Shown: piece by piece, positions 32,596 through 41,706 of the stretch
How the letters are laid out: each line of letters begins with the position of its first letter
How positions within the stretch are numbered: position 1 is the stretch's first letter
NCBI GenBank assembly: GCA_964420975.1
Contig: CAYQVH010000011.1
Coordinates: forward strand, 30,153-94,152
Reading direction: 5' to 3'
Origin: Accumulibacter sp964420975
Lineage (GTDB): Bacteria > Pseudomonadota > Gammaproteobacteria > Burkholderiales > Rhodocyclaceae
Length of the DNA stretch: 64,000 nucleotides
Notes under the pieces: model-generated
What the model was told of the DNA's origin: nothing
What the model saw: only the letters and a program-made list of their open reading frames with translations
Databases searched by the model: none
Made by a program: the position numbers and the translations under genes

Positions 32596-32873
32596 ACCAG
32601 CCGTTGCTGGGTCTCGATCACGAAACCTATTTCGAGCGCCTGCTGCAGCACCTGCACGACGACAAGGAGCAGCGCTCGGCGTTGTTGACTGACGAGTTGC
32701 CGATCTTCCTCAAGGGCTTGCACGACAAAGGCTCCGATGGCGTCGATGCGGCGCGCAACGTGATGAATCGGCTCAGCCGGCTGCGGGTCCATGCCGGCGT
32801 GGTGGCACCGCGCCACGGCGGCCGCGCGCGGCGACCCGCGACGGCGAGGACAGCCAACAGGAGAAACGTGTAG
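32592..32873 (+). CDS. Small hypothetical protein behind the toxin gene
   Basis: 93 residues from a TTG overlapping the toxin stop (TTGA). The first ~65 residues look protein-like (LGLDHETYFERLLQHLHDDK, LPIFLKGLHDKGSDGVDAAR), whereas the end is Arg/Ala-rich and coincides with a DNA repeat (32861-32891). No family recognised. It may be a third member of the module or the tail of a degraded gene. Confidence 0.4.
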   Translation: MNQPLLGLDHETYFERLLQHLHDDKEQRSALLTDELPIFLKGLHDKGSDGVDAARNVMNRLSRLRVHAGVVAPRHGGRARRPATARTANRRNV

Positions 32874-32891
32874 CATGGCGGCTCCGCCGTC
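32861..32891 (+). repeat. 31-base intergenic repeat, copy 2
   Basis: Second copy of the element at 31545-31575, here with the perfect palindromic centre CGGCGGCTCCGCCG. The two copies bracket the DUF433/DUF5615 module and the small gene behind it. Confidence 0.45.
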
Positions 32892-32938
32892 GCCGCACAG
32901 CGCATGGCCCTCCGAACAAGAAGCGATCCACAGCGCCA

Positions 32939-34186
32939 ATGGCTCTAGCTTACGAACTGCTGATCGGCCTGCGCTATACGCGGGCGAAAAAGCACAACCA
33001 TTTCATCTCGTTCATTTCGCTGATCTCGATGCTTGGCATCGCGCTCGGCGTCGCGGCGCTGATCGTCGTCCTCTCGGTGATGAACGGTTTTCAGACCGAA
33101 CTGCGGTCGCGCATTCTGGCCGTCGTTTCGCACATTCAGATCACCGGCGCCAGCGGCGAGATGAGCGGCTGGGAGGGGGTCGCCGGCGACGCTGCGCGCG
33201 ACCCGCACGTGCTGGCGACGGCGCCGTTCGTGCAGGCGCAGGCGATGCTCGCCTTCGGCCAGTCGGTTCGCGGCGCCATCGTCCGCGGCATCGTCCCCGA
33301 TCTTGAAGACCGTGTCGCCGACTTCCGCCGACACATGAAGAGCGGCAAGCTCGACGCCCTGCACGCCGACAGCTTTCAGGTCGTTCTCGGCAGCGAGCTG
33401 GCGCGCGCGCTCGGCGTCGGCGTCGGCGATCGGGTGACGTTGATCGCGCCGCAGGGTGTCGTCACCCCCGCCGGCGTCGTGCCGCGCCTGAAGACCTTCA
33501 CCGTCGGCGGGCTGTTCGAAGTCGGCATGTACGAATACGACAGCGGACTGGCGCTGATTCATCTCGCCGACGCCCAACGCCTCTACCGCATGGACGACCG
33601 CGTCTCGGGCGTCCGCCTGAAACTCGACGACCTGTTTCTCGCCCCGCGCGTCGCGCGTTCGCTGGCCAGCACGCTGACCACCGACGCCTACCTCAGCGAC
33701 TGGACGCGCAGCCACGCCAACTTCTTTCGCGCCGTGCAGATCGAGAAGAACATGATGTTCATCATCCTCTCGCTGATCGTCGCCGTCGCCGCCTTCAACA
33801 TCGTGTCGACGCTGGTGATGGCGGTCACCGACAAACAGGAGGACATCGCCATCCTGCGCACGCTCGGCGCCAGCCCGCGGAGCATCATGCTGGTCTTCAT
33901 CGTCCAGGGCGTGCTGATCGGCTTTGTCGGACTCGGACTCGGCGTCGCCGGCGGTGTCGCGCTGGCGCTCAATGTCGACGTCGTCGTTCCGTTCATCGAA
34001 CGGCTGCTCGGCACGCAATTCCTGGCCAAGGAGGTGTACTACATTTCGAATCTGCCGTCGGAACTGCAGTGGCGCGACGTGACGACGATCACCGGCGTCG
34101 CCTTCGCCCTCGCTCTGGTGGCAACGATCTATCCCAGCTGGCGAGCGGCACGCGTCAACCCGGCCGCGGCCTTGCGCTATGAGTGA
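32939..34186 (+). CDS. lolC: Lipoprotein-releasing ABC transporter permease LolC/E
   Basis: 415 residues. Opening YELLIGLRYTRAKKHNHFIS, first membrane helix and FISLISMLGIALGVAALIVV are typical of LolC/LolE; a large periplasmic domain follows (about 50-260), then three helices at the C-terminus ending SWRAARVNPAAALRYE. With LolD it extracts lipoproteins from the inner membrane and hands them to LolA. Only one permease gene is present beside lolD, so a LolF-like homodimer or a partner elsewhere is possible. Its end overlaps lolD by eight bases. Confidence 0.95.
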   Translation: MALAYELLIGLRYTRAKKHNHFISFISLISMLGIALGVAALIVVLSVMNGFQTELRSRILAVVSHIQITGASGEMSGWEGVAGDAARDPHVLATAPFVQAQAMLAFGQSVRGAIVRGIVPDLEDRVADFRRHMKSGKLDALHADSFQVVLGSELARALGVGVGDRVTLIAPQGVVTPAGVVPRLKTFTVGGLFEVGMYEYDSGLALIHLADAQRLYRMDDRVSGVRLKLDDLFLAPRVARSLASTLTTDAYLSDWTRSHANFFRAVQIEKNMMFIILSLIVAVAAFNIVSTLVMAVTDKQEDIAILRTLGASPRSIMLVFIVQGVLIGFVGLGLGVAGGVALALNVDVVVPFIERLLGTQFLAKEVYYISNLPSELQWRDVTTITGVAFALALVATIYPSWRAARVNPAAALRYE

Positions 34187-34868
34187 GCCGGTCCTCGCCT
34201 GCCAGGGACTGCGCAAGATCTATCGGCAGGGGGCGACCGACGTCCCGGTCCTGCTCGGCGTAGACCTCGAAGTCGGCGTCGCCGAGCGGGTGGCGATCGT
34301 CGGTGCGTCGGGCTCGGGAAAGAGCACCCTGCTCCATCTGCTCGGCGGACTCGACGCCGCCAGCGGCGGCAGCGTGCGCCTGATGGGCAGCGACCTGAGC
34401 CGGATCGACGAGGCGCAGTGCGGCAGACTGCGCAATCACCACCTCGGCTTCGTCTACCAGTTCCACCATCTGCTCTCCGAGTTCACCGCCCTCGAAAACG
34501 TCGCCATGCCGCTCCTGATCCGGCGTCTGCCGAAAGCGGAGGCGGAGGCGCGCGCGGCGACCGTACTCGGCGAGGTCGGGCTCGGCCATCGCCTGCAACA
34601 CACGCCCGCCGAACTGTCGGGCGGCGAGCGACAACGGGCGGCGATCGCCCGCGCGCTGGTCACCGAACCGGCGTGTGTGCTCGCCGACGAACCGACCGGC
34701 AACCTCGATCGGCAGACCGCCGAAAGCGTTTTCGAGCTGATGCTGGCGCTCAATCGTTCGCGACAGACGAGTTTCGTCGTCGTTACCCACGATCCGGCGC
34801 TGGCGGCTCGCGTCGGGCGTATCCTGACGCTGCGCGACGGGACGCTGCACGCAACAGCCGGCAGTTGA
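34179..34868 (+). CDS. lolD: Lipoprotein-releasing ABC transporter ATP-binding protein LolD
   Basis: 229 residues with Walker A GASGSGKST, Q-loop in GFVYQFHHLL, signature LSGGERQRAAIARAL, Walker B ACVLADEPTGNLD and the switch histidine in VVTHD. LolD-type features (FVYQFHHLLSEFTALENVAM) separate it from MacB-like ATPases. Provides energy for lipoprotein release. Overlaps lolC. Confidence 0.96.
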   Translation: MSEPVLACQGLRKIYRQGATDVPVLLGVDLEVGVAERVAIVGASGSGKSTLLHLLGGLDAASGGSVRLMGSDLSRIDEAQCGRLRNHHLGFVYQFHHLLSEFTALENVAMPLLIRRLPKAEAEARAATVLGEVGLGHRLQHTPAELSGGERQRAAIARALVTEPACVLADEPTGNLDRQTAESVFELMLALNRSRQTSFVVVTHDPALAARVGRILTLRDGTLHATAGS

Positions 34869-34951
34869 AGCCATTCTCACTGCGCCGCCACTCGTCGGCA
34901 CGCCGCAGAACCCACCGTTCGTCACGGTGCACACAGGGGGGAGAAGACTTG

Positions 34952-36973
34952 ATGAGACCCTTGTTCGCTCCAGCCATCGCGCTGCTCAACCGCCTCGCCT
35001 ACCCCAAGAAATTCGCGCTGATGGGCACCCTGACGCTGATCGCGATTGCGGTGCTGATCGGCAGCCTGTATCAAAGTCTGCACCGGGTGATCGAGCATTC
35101 GCAGCGTGAACTCGTCGGCCTTGAGGTGGCCAAGCCCGTGATCCGCCTGATTCAGCATCTGCAGGTGCACCGCGGCCTTTCGTCCGGCTTGCTGAACGGT
35201 AACGAGTCGATGGCGGAAAAACGTTCCGCCCGCGCAGGGGAAGTCAGCGAAGCGTTCAAGGCGCTCGCTGGTCAGCTGGTACCGGAACTGACGAACGGCG
35301 AGCGCTGGAAGAAGATCGTCGACAGCTGGACAGCGCTCGAAAAGGACGGACTCGACCTGACGCCGCGTGAGAACCTGCTGAGCCACCATCGGCTGATCGA
35401 CGACCTGTTCAGCCTGCAGCGCGACCTTTCGGACTATTACACGCTCACCAACGATCCGGACATCGCCGCCACCTACCTGATCCAGACCGCGATCGATCAT
35501 TCGCCGCGAGCGATCGAGTCGATGGGACAACTGCGCGCGCTAGGCACCGGCGTATTGACCAAGAAGCAACCGTTGGTTCTCTCGCAACAGATCGAGTTTA
35601 CGGTTCTCCACGAGCATCTCCATTCCGCGATCGACAGCCTGCAGCGCACGGTTGCGACGGTTGTCCGTCTCCATCCGCACCTGCAAGCGTCGCTTGCGGA
35701 GTCGGCCGCCCAACTCGACGCCGCTTCCAACAAGGTCGGCGAACTGATCGACACCGACATTCTCTCCGGCACTTACGCGACGCCCCCCGACACCTATTTC
35801 GCACTGACCACCGAAGCGGTGGAGAACGGGTATCGGACGATCTTCGACCAACTCTTTCCCACCGTGCAGCAACTCATCGCTGAGCGTGTCAGGCACGCCG
35901 AGCGCAATCTCCACCTCAGCATCGCCGTCGCCGGCCTGCTCCTCCTGGCGTATGTGTACGTGGCGCTGGCACTGGTTTACGCGACGGTCGACACGATCGA
36001 TCGGCTGGCCGCCGACGCGCGCCAGATCGCCACCGGCGATCTGACCGTCGGCGTCGACCTAAAAACGCGCGACGAACTCAAGCTGATCGCCGACAGCCTC
36101 AACGAGATGGTGGCGGCGTTCCGCAACCTGCTGCAGAACGTTCACCGCAGCGCCAGCGCCGTGCACGAAGCAACTCGGCGACTCTCCACCTCGGCGGCGA
36201 ACATCGAACACGGCAGCAAAGAACAGAGTCAGGCGGCTTCGACGATGGCGGCAGCGATCGAAGAGATGACGGCGGGGGTCGACCAGCTGTCGGGCAACGC
36301 CGCCGACGCCGATCGTATTGCCGTCCGTGCGGGCGAGCTGGCGAGCGGCGGCGGTCACATCGTGGGCGAACTGGTGCAGGCGATCGGGCGCATCGCCGAA
36401 GTGGTCGATCGCTCGGCGGCGATCGTCGCCGAGCTGGGCGAGCGGTCCGAGCGCATTTCGGCGATCGTCAACGTGATCCGGGAAATCGCCGAGCAAACCA
36501 ATCTGCTGGCGCTCAACGCCGCGATCGAGGCCGCCCGTGCCGGCGAGGCCGGGCGCGGCTTCGCAGTCGTCGCCGACGAGGTGCGCAAGCTCGCCGAGCG
36601 CACCAGCCGTTCGACGAGCGAAATTTCGGAAATGATCGAGGCGATTCAGACCGGGACGCGCGACGCGATCGACAGCATGAACGTCGGCGTCGTTCGCGTC
36701 GAGCAGGGAGTTACGCTGGCGAATCAGGCGGGGGCGTCGATCGCCGAGATTGGCGGCAATTCGCAGCAGGTGGTCGAGCGCGCCGCCCAGATGTCGACCG
36801 CGCTGCGCGAACAAGGCGTCGCCAGCAGCGAGATCGCACGTAACGTCGAGCGCGTCGCGCGGATGGCGGAAGACAACTGCACCGCCGTCGCCGGAAACGC
36901 CGCGACAGCGAGCGAGCTGGAGGCGCTGTCGCAGAGCCTGGAAGCCGAGGTGCGACGCTTCCGGATCGATTAG
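34952..36973 (+). CDS. Methyl-accepting chemotaxis protein with NIT-like periplasmic domain
   Basis: 673 residues from the ATG at 34952 (GGGGGGAG upstream); the much longer open frame before it overlaps lolD and is not used. One membrane helix near 22-45, a helical periplasmic domain to about 320 with LIQHLQVHRGLSSGLLNGN, reminiscent of nitrate/nitrite-sensing (NIT) domains, a second helix (LLLLAYVYVALALVYATVD), a HAMP domain and the signalling domain with NLLALNAAIEAARAGEAGRG. Adjacent to lolD by position only. The NIT assignment is tentative. Confidence 0.85.
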   Translation: MRPLFAPAIALLNRLAYPKKFALMGTLTLIAIAVLIGSLYQSLHRVIEHSQRELVGLEVAKPVIRLIQHLQVHRGLSSGLLNGNESMAEKRSARAGEVSEAFKALAGQLVPELTNGERWKKIVDSWTALEKDGLDLTPRENLLSHHRLIDDLFSLQRDLSDYYTLTNDPDIAATYLIQTAIDHSPRAIESMGQLRALGTGVLTKKQPLVLSQQIEFTVLHEHLHSAIDSLQRTVATVVRLHPHLQASLAESAAQLDAASNKVGELIDTDILSGTYATPPDTYFALTTEAVENGYRTIFDQLFPTVQQLIAERVRHAERNLHLSIAVAGLLLLAYVYVALALVYATVDTIDRLAADARQIATGDLTVGVDLKTRDELKLIADSLNEMVAAFRNLLQNVHRSASAVHEATRRLSTSAANIEHGSKEQSQAASTMAAAIEEMTAGVDQLSGNAADADRIAVRAGELASGGGHIVGELVQAIGRIAEVVDRSAAIVAELGERSERISAIVNVIREIAEQTNLLALNAAIEAARAGEAGRGFAVVADEVRKLAERTSRSTSEISEMIEAIQTGTRDAIDSMNVGVVRVEQGVTLANQAGASIAEIGGNSQQVVERAAQMSTALREQGVASSEIARNVERVARMAEDNCTAVAGNAATASELEALSQSLEAEVRRFRID

Positions 36974-36998
36974 CCCGTTCGCCGCCGGGTGACACGGC

Positions 36999-39323
36999 AT
37001 GCGCCTGACTCTCGTCGCCTTTGCCTGCGGCGTCGGCGTCGTGCAACTGCAGGAGGGGTTGCCGGCGCCTCCAGTCGCTGCCGCACTGCTCGTGCTGGCG
37101 CTGCTCCTGCTCGGCCTCGGCTTGGGGGGGGCGCCGGCCTGGCGGCGTACCGTGCTCGCCGCCGTCGGCGGCGCGTTGCTCGGCTTTTCCTGGGCGGTGT
37201 TGTTCGCCGAACAGCGCCTGCACGACCAGCTGCCGTTCGACTGGGAAGGACGTGACGTCGAGCTGATCGGCGTCGCCGCCGCTTTGCCACAGGGCTTTGC
37301 GCGCGGCGAACGGTTCGAGTTCGACGTCGAGGCGGTCCTCACGCCCGAAGCGATCGTGCCGCGACGATTGATGCTTTCGTGGTACCACGGCCGGCAGGAG
37401 GACGAGTGGCGTTCCGGGTTGGCGATTCGCCCCGGCGAACGCTGGCGGTTCACCGTCCGCCTCAAGCGTCCGCACGGTAACGCCAACGCGCATGGCTTCG
37501 ACTACGAGGCGTGGCTGTTCGAGCGTGGCCTGCGAGCGACCGGTTACGTGCGACCACGCGCCCTCGCGCAGCGGCTCGACGACTTCGTCTGGCGTCCAGG
37601 CTACGCGATCCAGCGCTGGCGGGAGACGATCCGCCGCTCGTTTTTCGACACCCTGGCCGACGCCCCCTACGTCGGCATCCTCGCCGCGCTCGCCGTCGGC
37701 GACCAGCAGGCGATCTCGGCCGAGCAGTGGCGACTCTTCCGGCGAACCGGCGTCACCCATCTGATGTCGATTTCCGGGCTGCACGTGACGATGGTCGCCG
37801 CGCTTTTCGCCGGCGTCGTCGGCTGGCTGTGGCGACGCAGCGAGCGCCTGCTGCTGCGCTTGCCTGCGCCGAAGGCGGCAATCGCCGGCGGCTGGCTGGC
37901 GGCGCTGGTCTATTCGCTGCTCGCCGGCTTTGCCGTGCCGACCCAGCGCACGCTTTACCTGCTCAGCGTCGTCGCGCTGGCGCTCTGGTCGGGACGCCAT
38001 TTCGGCGTCAGCCGCTGCCTGCTGCTCGCCTTGTTTATGGTTCTCGTGCTCGACCCCTGGGCGGTTCTGTCGGCCGGCTTCTGGCTTTCGTTCGTCGCCG
38101 TCGGCGTGCTGTTTTTCGTCGCCTCGCCGCAACTTCCCCGGCAGCCGGGTTGGCGGAGTGCCCTGGTCAACTGGGGAGCAACGCAATGGGCCGTCACGCT
38201 CGGGACTCTGCCCCTGTGTCTACTGCTCTTCCAACAGTTGTCGCTGGTCTCCCCGCTCGCCAACGCGATCGCCATCCCGCTGGTCAGCCTCGTCATCACG
38301 CCGCTGGCTCTGGTCTTCGTCGTCGTTCCCTGGCCGCCACTGCTCGCCCTCGCCCACTGGCTGCTGTCGCTGTTGATGACGGGGCTCGAATGGCTCGCCG
38401 TCTGGCCGTTGTGGGAGCAGCCGGCGCCGTCGCTGGCGGCGACCCTGCTCGCCGTCGTCGGCGTCGTCTGGCTCCTGTTGCCGCGCGGTTTCCCGGCTCG
38501 CGCGCTGGGGCTCATCCTCGTCGTTCCGGCGCTTTTCTCGCCGCCGCCGCGACCTCCAGCGGGAGACGCCTGGATCGACGTCCTCGACGTCGGCCAGGGG
38601 CTGGCCGTCGTCGTCCGTACCGCCGAACACGCCTTGCTTTACGACACCGGACCGCTGTACAGCGCCGAATCGGACGCCGGCCAGCGCATCGTCGTCCCCT
38701 ACCTGCGCGCGATCGGCGTTCGCCAGATCGATACGCTGATCGTCACCCATCGCGACACGGATCACTCGGGCGGCCTGATCGCAGTCGAGGAGGCGCTGCC
38801 GATCAGCCGCCGGTTGTCATCGGTCGCCGAGTTGCAACCCGCGCCCTGCCTTGCCGGCGAAAGCTGGCAGTGGGAGGGGGTTAGCTTCTCGATCCTGCAC
38901 CCGACGGCCGATGACTACCAGCGCCCCGGGGTGAAACCCAACCATCTGAGCTGCGTGCTGCGCATCGCGAATGCTTCCGGCAGCGTTCTCCTTACCGCCG
39001 ACATCGAGGCCCGCGATGAACAGGCCCTGCTGCGGCGCGCACCGGATCGGTTGGCGAGCGACGTGCTGCTGGTGCCGCATCACGGCAGCACGACGTCGTC
39101 GACCCCGGACTTCGTCGCCGCGGTCGGGGCACGCGAAGCGATTATCCCGGTCGGCTACCGCAATCGCTTCCAGCACCCGCGGCCGGAGGTTGTCGCGCGC
39201 TATGGCAACAGCCGGCTCTGGCGTACCGACCGCGACGGCGCGGTACGCGTCGTGCTTGCTGGCGACCGGCCCTCGCTTTCGGCTTATCGCGACGAGTACC
39301 GCCGCTATTGGCACGGGCAGTGA
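36999..39323 (+). CDS. comEC: DNA internalisation-related competence protein ComEC/Rec2
   Basis: 774 residues. An N-terminal membrane/OB region, then the Competence domain with many helices (LMSISGLHVTMVAALFAGVV, FAVPTQRTLYLLSVVALAL), and a C-terminal metallo-beta-lactamase-like domain (DVLDVGQGLAVVV, THRDTDHSGG, VPHHGS). ComEC forms the inner-membrane channel that takes up one DNA strand. Length and domain order are normal. With the type IV pilins at the start of the window it fits a natural-transformation capacity, although other com genes are not seen. Confidence 0.95.
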   Translation: MRLTLVAFACGVGVVQLQEGLPAPPVAAALLVLALLLLGLGLGGAPAWRRTVLAAVGGALLGFSWAVLFAEQRLHDQLPFDWEGRDVELIGVAAALPQGFARGERFEFDVEAVLTPEAIVPRRLMLSWYHGRQEDEWRSGLAIRPGERWRFTVRLKRPHGNANAHGFDYEAWLFERGLRATGYVRPRALAQRLDDFVWRPGYAIQRWRETIRRSFFDTLADAPYVGILAALAVGDQQAISAEQWRLFRRTGVTHLMSISGLHVTMVAALFAGVVGWLWRRSERLLLRLPAPKAAIAGGWLAALVYSLLAGFAVPTQRTLYLLSVVALALWSGRHFGVSRCLLLALFMVLVLDPWAVLSAGFWLSFVAVGVLFFVASPQLPRQPGWRSALVNWGATQWAVTLGTLPLCLLLFQQLSLVSPLANAIAIPLVSLVITPLALVFVVVPWPPLLALAHWLLSLLMTGLEWLAVWPLWEQPAPSLAATLLAVVGVVWLLLPRGFPARALGLILVVPALFSPPPRPPAGDAWIDVLDVGQGLAVVVRTAEHALLYDTGPLYSAESDAGQRIVVPYLRAIGVRQIDTLIVTHRDTDHSGGLIAVEEALPISRRLSSVAELQPAPCLAGESWQWEGVSFSILHPTADDYQRPGVKPNHLSCVLRIANASGSVLLTADIEARDEQALLRRAPDRLASDVLLVPHHGSTTSSTPDFVAAVGAREAIIPVGYRNRFQHPRPEVVARYGNSRLWRTDRDGAVRVVLAGDRPSLSAYRDEYRRYWHGQ

Positions 39324-39365
39324 TCGTCACCGCTGGCCTTCGGCTGCGGTGCAAATCCGCCGCGC

Positions 39366-41324
39366 TTACAGGCGCTGACCTTCTCGCGCCCGCCGTCGCG
39401 CGCCCAAGGCAAGCCCGAGTAAGCCACTCACCGCGATTGCCAGCGTCGACGGCTCCGGCACGCGTCCTGGAGCGGCCAAGCGGAAAAACTCGTCCGAGTC
39501 ATAACTCGGCGAGTTGGTGAAGGCACGCGTCTCCGTGGGCGAGAGCAGGCTCGAAAAGCCGAAGTCGCCGATCTGCCCGGGCAGCAGTCCGAAAGAGGGA
39601 GACGACGCGAAGAAGCTGAGCAGCGAGGGCGAAGGCGCTTCATCGCGGTCCAGGACGCGACCCACGTCATCGGCCAGACCGCTGTAAAACTGGTGGTTCC
39701 AGCCGGTCGGTTCGAAATATCCAGTCAGATCTCCGAACTCGACGCCATTGGGCAAGTCGATCGTAAACTCGGTCACCGGATCGGTAAACCCAGCGAGCGC
39801 CTGCAGCTTATAGCGATAGGTCCACCCGACTCCGTCGAATGAGGGAGTACTGGATGCGGCGCTCTTGCTCAGTTTTTCGGCCGTTCCCCAAAGCGCCTTT
39901 TTGCCGGCCAAGTCATCGGCGGTGGGATTGATGAAGGCAGCGGCCGAGTTGAGGTCCGCGGCCGACGGTGCCTTGCCCGGCGTGCTGCTGTAGGCGTCTT
40001 CCTTCATCAACGCCGACGCGGCCGAATGGCCCAGCCCTTCGACATGGCCAAGCTCATGCTTCAGTATGCGGGCGACGCCGCGCGAGTTGATGCCGTCGTC
40101 GGACTCGACGGTCACCCTCACCGGACCTTTCCCCGGACTGGTGGCCCCCCACTCGTCCGCCTTGTCCTTCCACGAGATGCGAACATCCGGGTTCGCGGCC
40201 GTACTGAGCTCGAGCTTGAGGCCGCCGAAAGGCTTCTGCGCGTCGTTCCACTCGGCCATTGCCTCGGCAACCGCTTCGAGAAATGCGGCTTGTTGGGCGG
40301 CGTTGCCAGGAGGCGTGTCAACTGCCACCTTCAGCGCCCCCCCTTTGGTCCAGTCGCCAGCATGGTTGCCGCGCTCCCAAGCGCCGACCGGGTCGCTCAT
40401 GAGCATCGCGGCCAGCGTCGCCGTCAGCGCCGGTTTGGCCAGCCGGCGACGACTACCCGGCAGCAGCAGCAAGGCCAGCGCCAACCCCGTCAGAGCGACC
40501 ACAGAGGGCTCGGCGACCCCCTCGTCGGCAGCCAAGACCTGAGTCCATTCGCCGGCGGTTCCGAGACCGCCGGTGTTGTAGCCGTTCCCTAAGCTGGAGC
40601 CAGCAAACGACAGGGTGCCATAGGTCACGATGAAGTCGGTCGGGAGGACATCGGCAATCACCGCACTGGCGGCGGCGCCGACCGCATACACGCCGTCGAG
40701 TGACGACAGCGCCAGGAACGAAGACGGCGGCAGACTATCGCGATCCAACTGGTCGATCGGCTGCTCACTGCTGAAGACACGAAAACCGGCGTCGGACAAG
40801 GCCACCTCGTCCTCGCTCAAGTTCTGCATCGAGACCGTCATCCGGTTCGTCGTCGGATCGTAGGCGAACGCGAAGTTGCCTACCGGCACCGGCTGGAAAA
40901 ACGGCGACGTCTGATAAGACCATCCTTTCAGGCGCACGGCGGGCTTCGCCCCGGTTCCAAAGAGGCCGAAGTGCCGATTGGCCGTAAGGTTCTGCGCAAT
41001 CGTATTGCTGCCGGAGAATGTCACCTGCGTATTGCCGATCGCGGTCTTGCTCTTCTCCACTTTGGGATCGGCGAATGGGTTGGTCACGTTCGACGTTCCC
41101 CCGCCGGTAATACGCGCTCCGACGTCGCCAGCAAGAAAGAGGTGAAAATCGCTCGCCGGGCGCATATCGCGTTGCTGATAATCCTCGTTGATCATCCATG
41201 CCCGGGCAGGCGAGGCGACGAAAGCGAGGGCGAACAGCGGCAGCACCGCCCGACGGACAAGGCGCAAACCGAGCCGGCTTGCCCGGCAGTCGCGCAACGC
41301 AGCGTGGTGAAATAACTGGCTCAT
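39366..41324 (-). CDS. PEP-CTERM matrixin-like metalloprotease with an additional internal sorting signal
   Basis: 652 residues from the ATG at 41324 (GGGAG upstream). Signal peptide to ~43 (ending SPARA). The first part (44-270) is beta-rich. At 272-294 comes EPSVVALTGLALALLLL then PGSRRR, a PEP-CTERM-type sorting signal in mid-chain, directly followed by a signal-peptide-like KPALTATLAAMLMSDPVGA. The second part carries the zinc motif HELGHVEGLGH with a downstream Met (matrixin/metzincin type) and ends in a second PEP-CTERM signal (VPEPSTLAIAVSGLLGLALG, then RRR). No stop or frame break separates the halves. It looks like two exosortase substrates fused in frame. Promoter: sigma-54-like, 185 bases upstream. 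Confidence 0.85.
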   Translation of the reverse strand: MSQLFHHAALRDCRASRLGLRLVRRAVLPLFALAFVASPARAWMINEDYQQRDMRPASDFHLFLAGDVGARITGGGTSNVTNPFADPKVEKSKTAIGNTQVTFSGSNTIAQNLTANRHFGLFGTGAKPAVRLKGWSYQTSPFFQPVPVGNFAFAYDPTTNRMTVSMQNLSEDEVALSDAGFRVFSSEQPIDQLDRDSLPPSSFLALSSLDGVYAVGAAASAVIADVLPTDFIVTYGTLSFAGSSLGNGYNTGGLGTAGEWTQVLAADEGVAEPSVVALTGLALALLLLPGSRRRLAKPALTATLAAMLMSDPVGAWERGNHAGDWTKGGALKVAVDTPPGNAAQQAAFLEAVAEAMAEWNDAQKPFGGLKLELSTAANPDVRISWKDKADEWGATSPGKGPVRVTVESDDGINSRGVARILKHELGHVEGLGHSAASALMKEDAYSSTPGKAPSAADLNSAAAFINPTADDLAGKKALWGTAEKLSKSAASSTPSFDGVGWTYRYKLQALAGFTDPVTEFTIDLPNGVEFGDLTGYFEPTGWNHQFYSGLADDVGRVLDRDEAPSPSLLSFFASSPSFGLLPGQIGDFGFSSLLSPTETRAFTNSPSYDSDEFFRLAAPGRVPEPSTLAIAVSGLLGLALGARRRAREGQRL

Positions 41325-41706
41325 GGCTATCTCCCGTAAGAAGGGATGACCGGCAACGGACTTGCTGCGCGCCGCCAGACCCCGGCTCCTCTTCGGCGAC
41401 GACACCCGGCCGAACGCCCTACCCCATCCCGCCGACCGTAGCGCTCACCTCGACGATGTTCGTCGTCAACCGGCTGCAGCAAGCAGATCTGTTTTATCAG
41501 TTGATTTGAAGCAACAAACAGACCACCGCAGGGAAATGTGAAATATTTCCTTGACTTGCCAACCATCTCGTGATAGTGAGCATCTTCTTGGGTGGTCATT
41601 TGTAAGAAATGTCGACACCCGTACCCGACCGTAACCCGAGTCCTTAAAGCCCGCCAGGAAAAAGCGCCGCCGGCGTGAGGGTCTCTTGCGTACCGGGGGA
41701 AGAGAC
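41325..41706. other. Intergenic control region of the PEP-CTERM protease gene
   Basis: 382 bases between the protease gene and the lapD-like gene, both read on the minus strand. It holds a sigma-54-type promoter (41510-41525), next to it an inverted repeat GGAAATGTGAAATATTTCC (41532-41550), and an AT-rich segment 41490-41600. A leader of about 170 bases lies between the promoter and the start codon. Confidence 0.55.
41510..41525 (-). promoter_or_regulatory. Candidate sigma-54 promoter of the PEP-CTERM protease gene
   Basis: The minus strand reads TGGTCTGTTTGTTGCT. TGG and TTGCT match the consensus and GG/GC are ten bases apart; the -24 half deviates at two positions (TCT for CAC-type). The predicted start is near 41499. 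The other PEP-CTERM gene of the window has a site of the same type. Confidence 0.6.

Noticed and set aside
34418..34951. Extended N-terminus of the chemoreceptor at 34952
   Set aside because: The extension is lolD read in another frame; the start at 34952 has a good ribosome site and is followed by a membrane helix.
39366..41324. Two separate PEP-CTERM genes instead of one fused gene
   Set aside because: Considered, but the frame is continuous and there is no ribosome site convincing enough before the second half; kept as one gene with the fusion noted.
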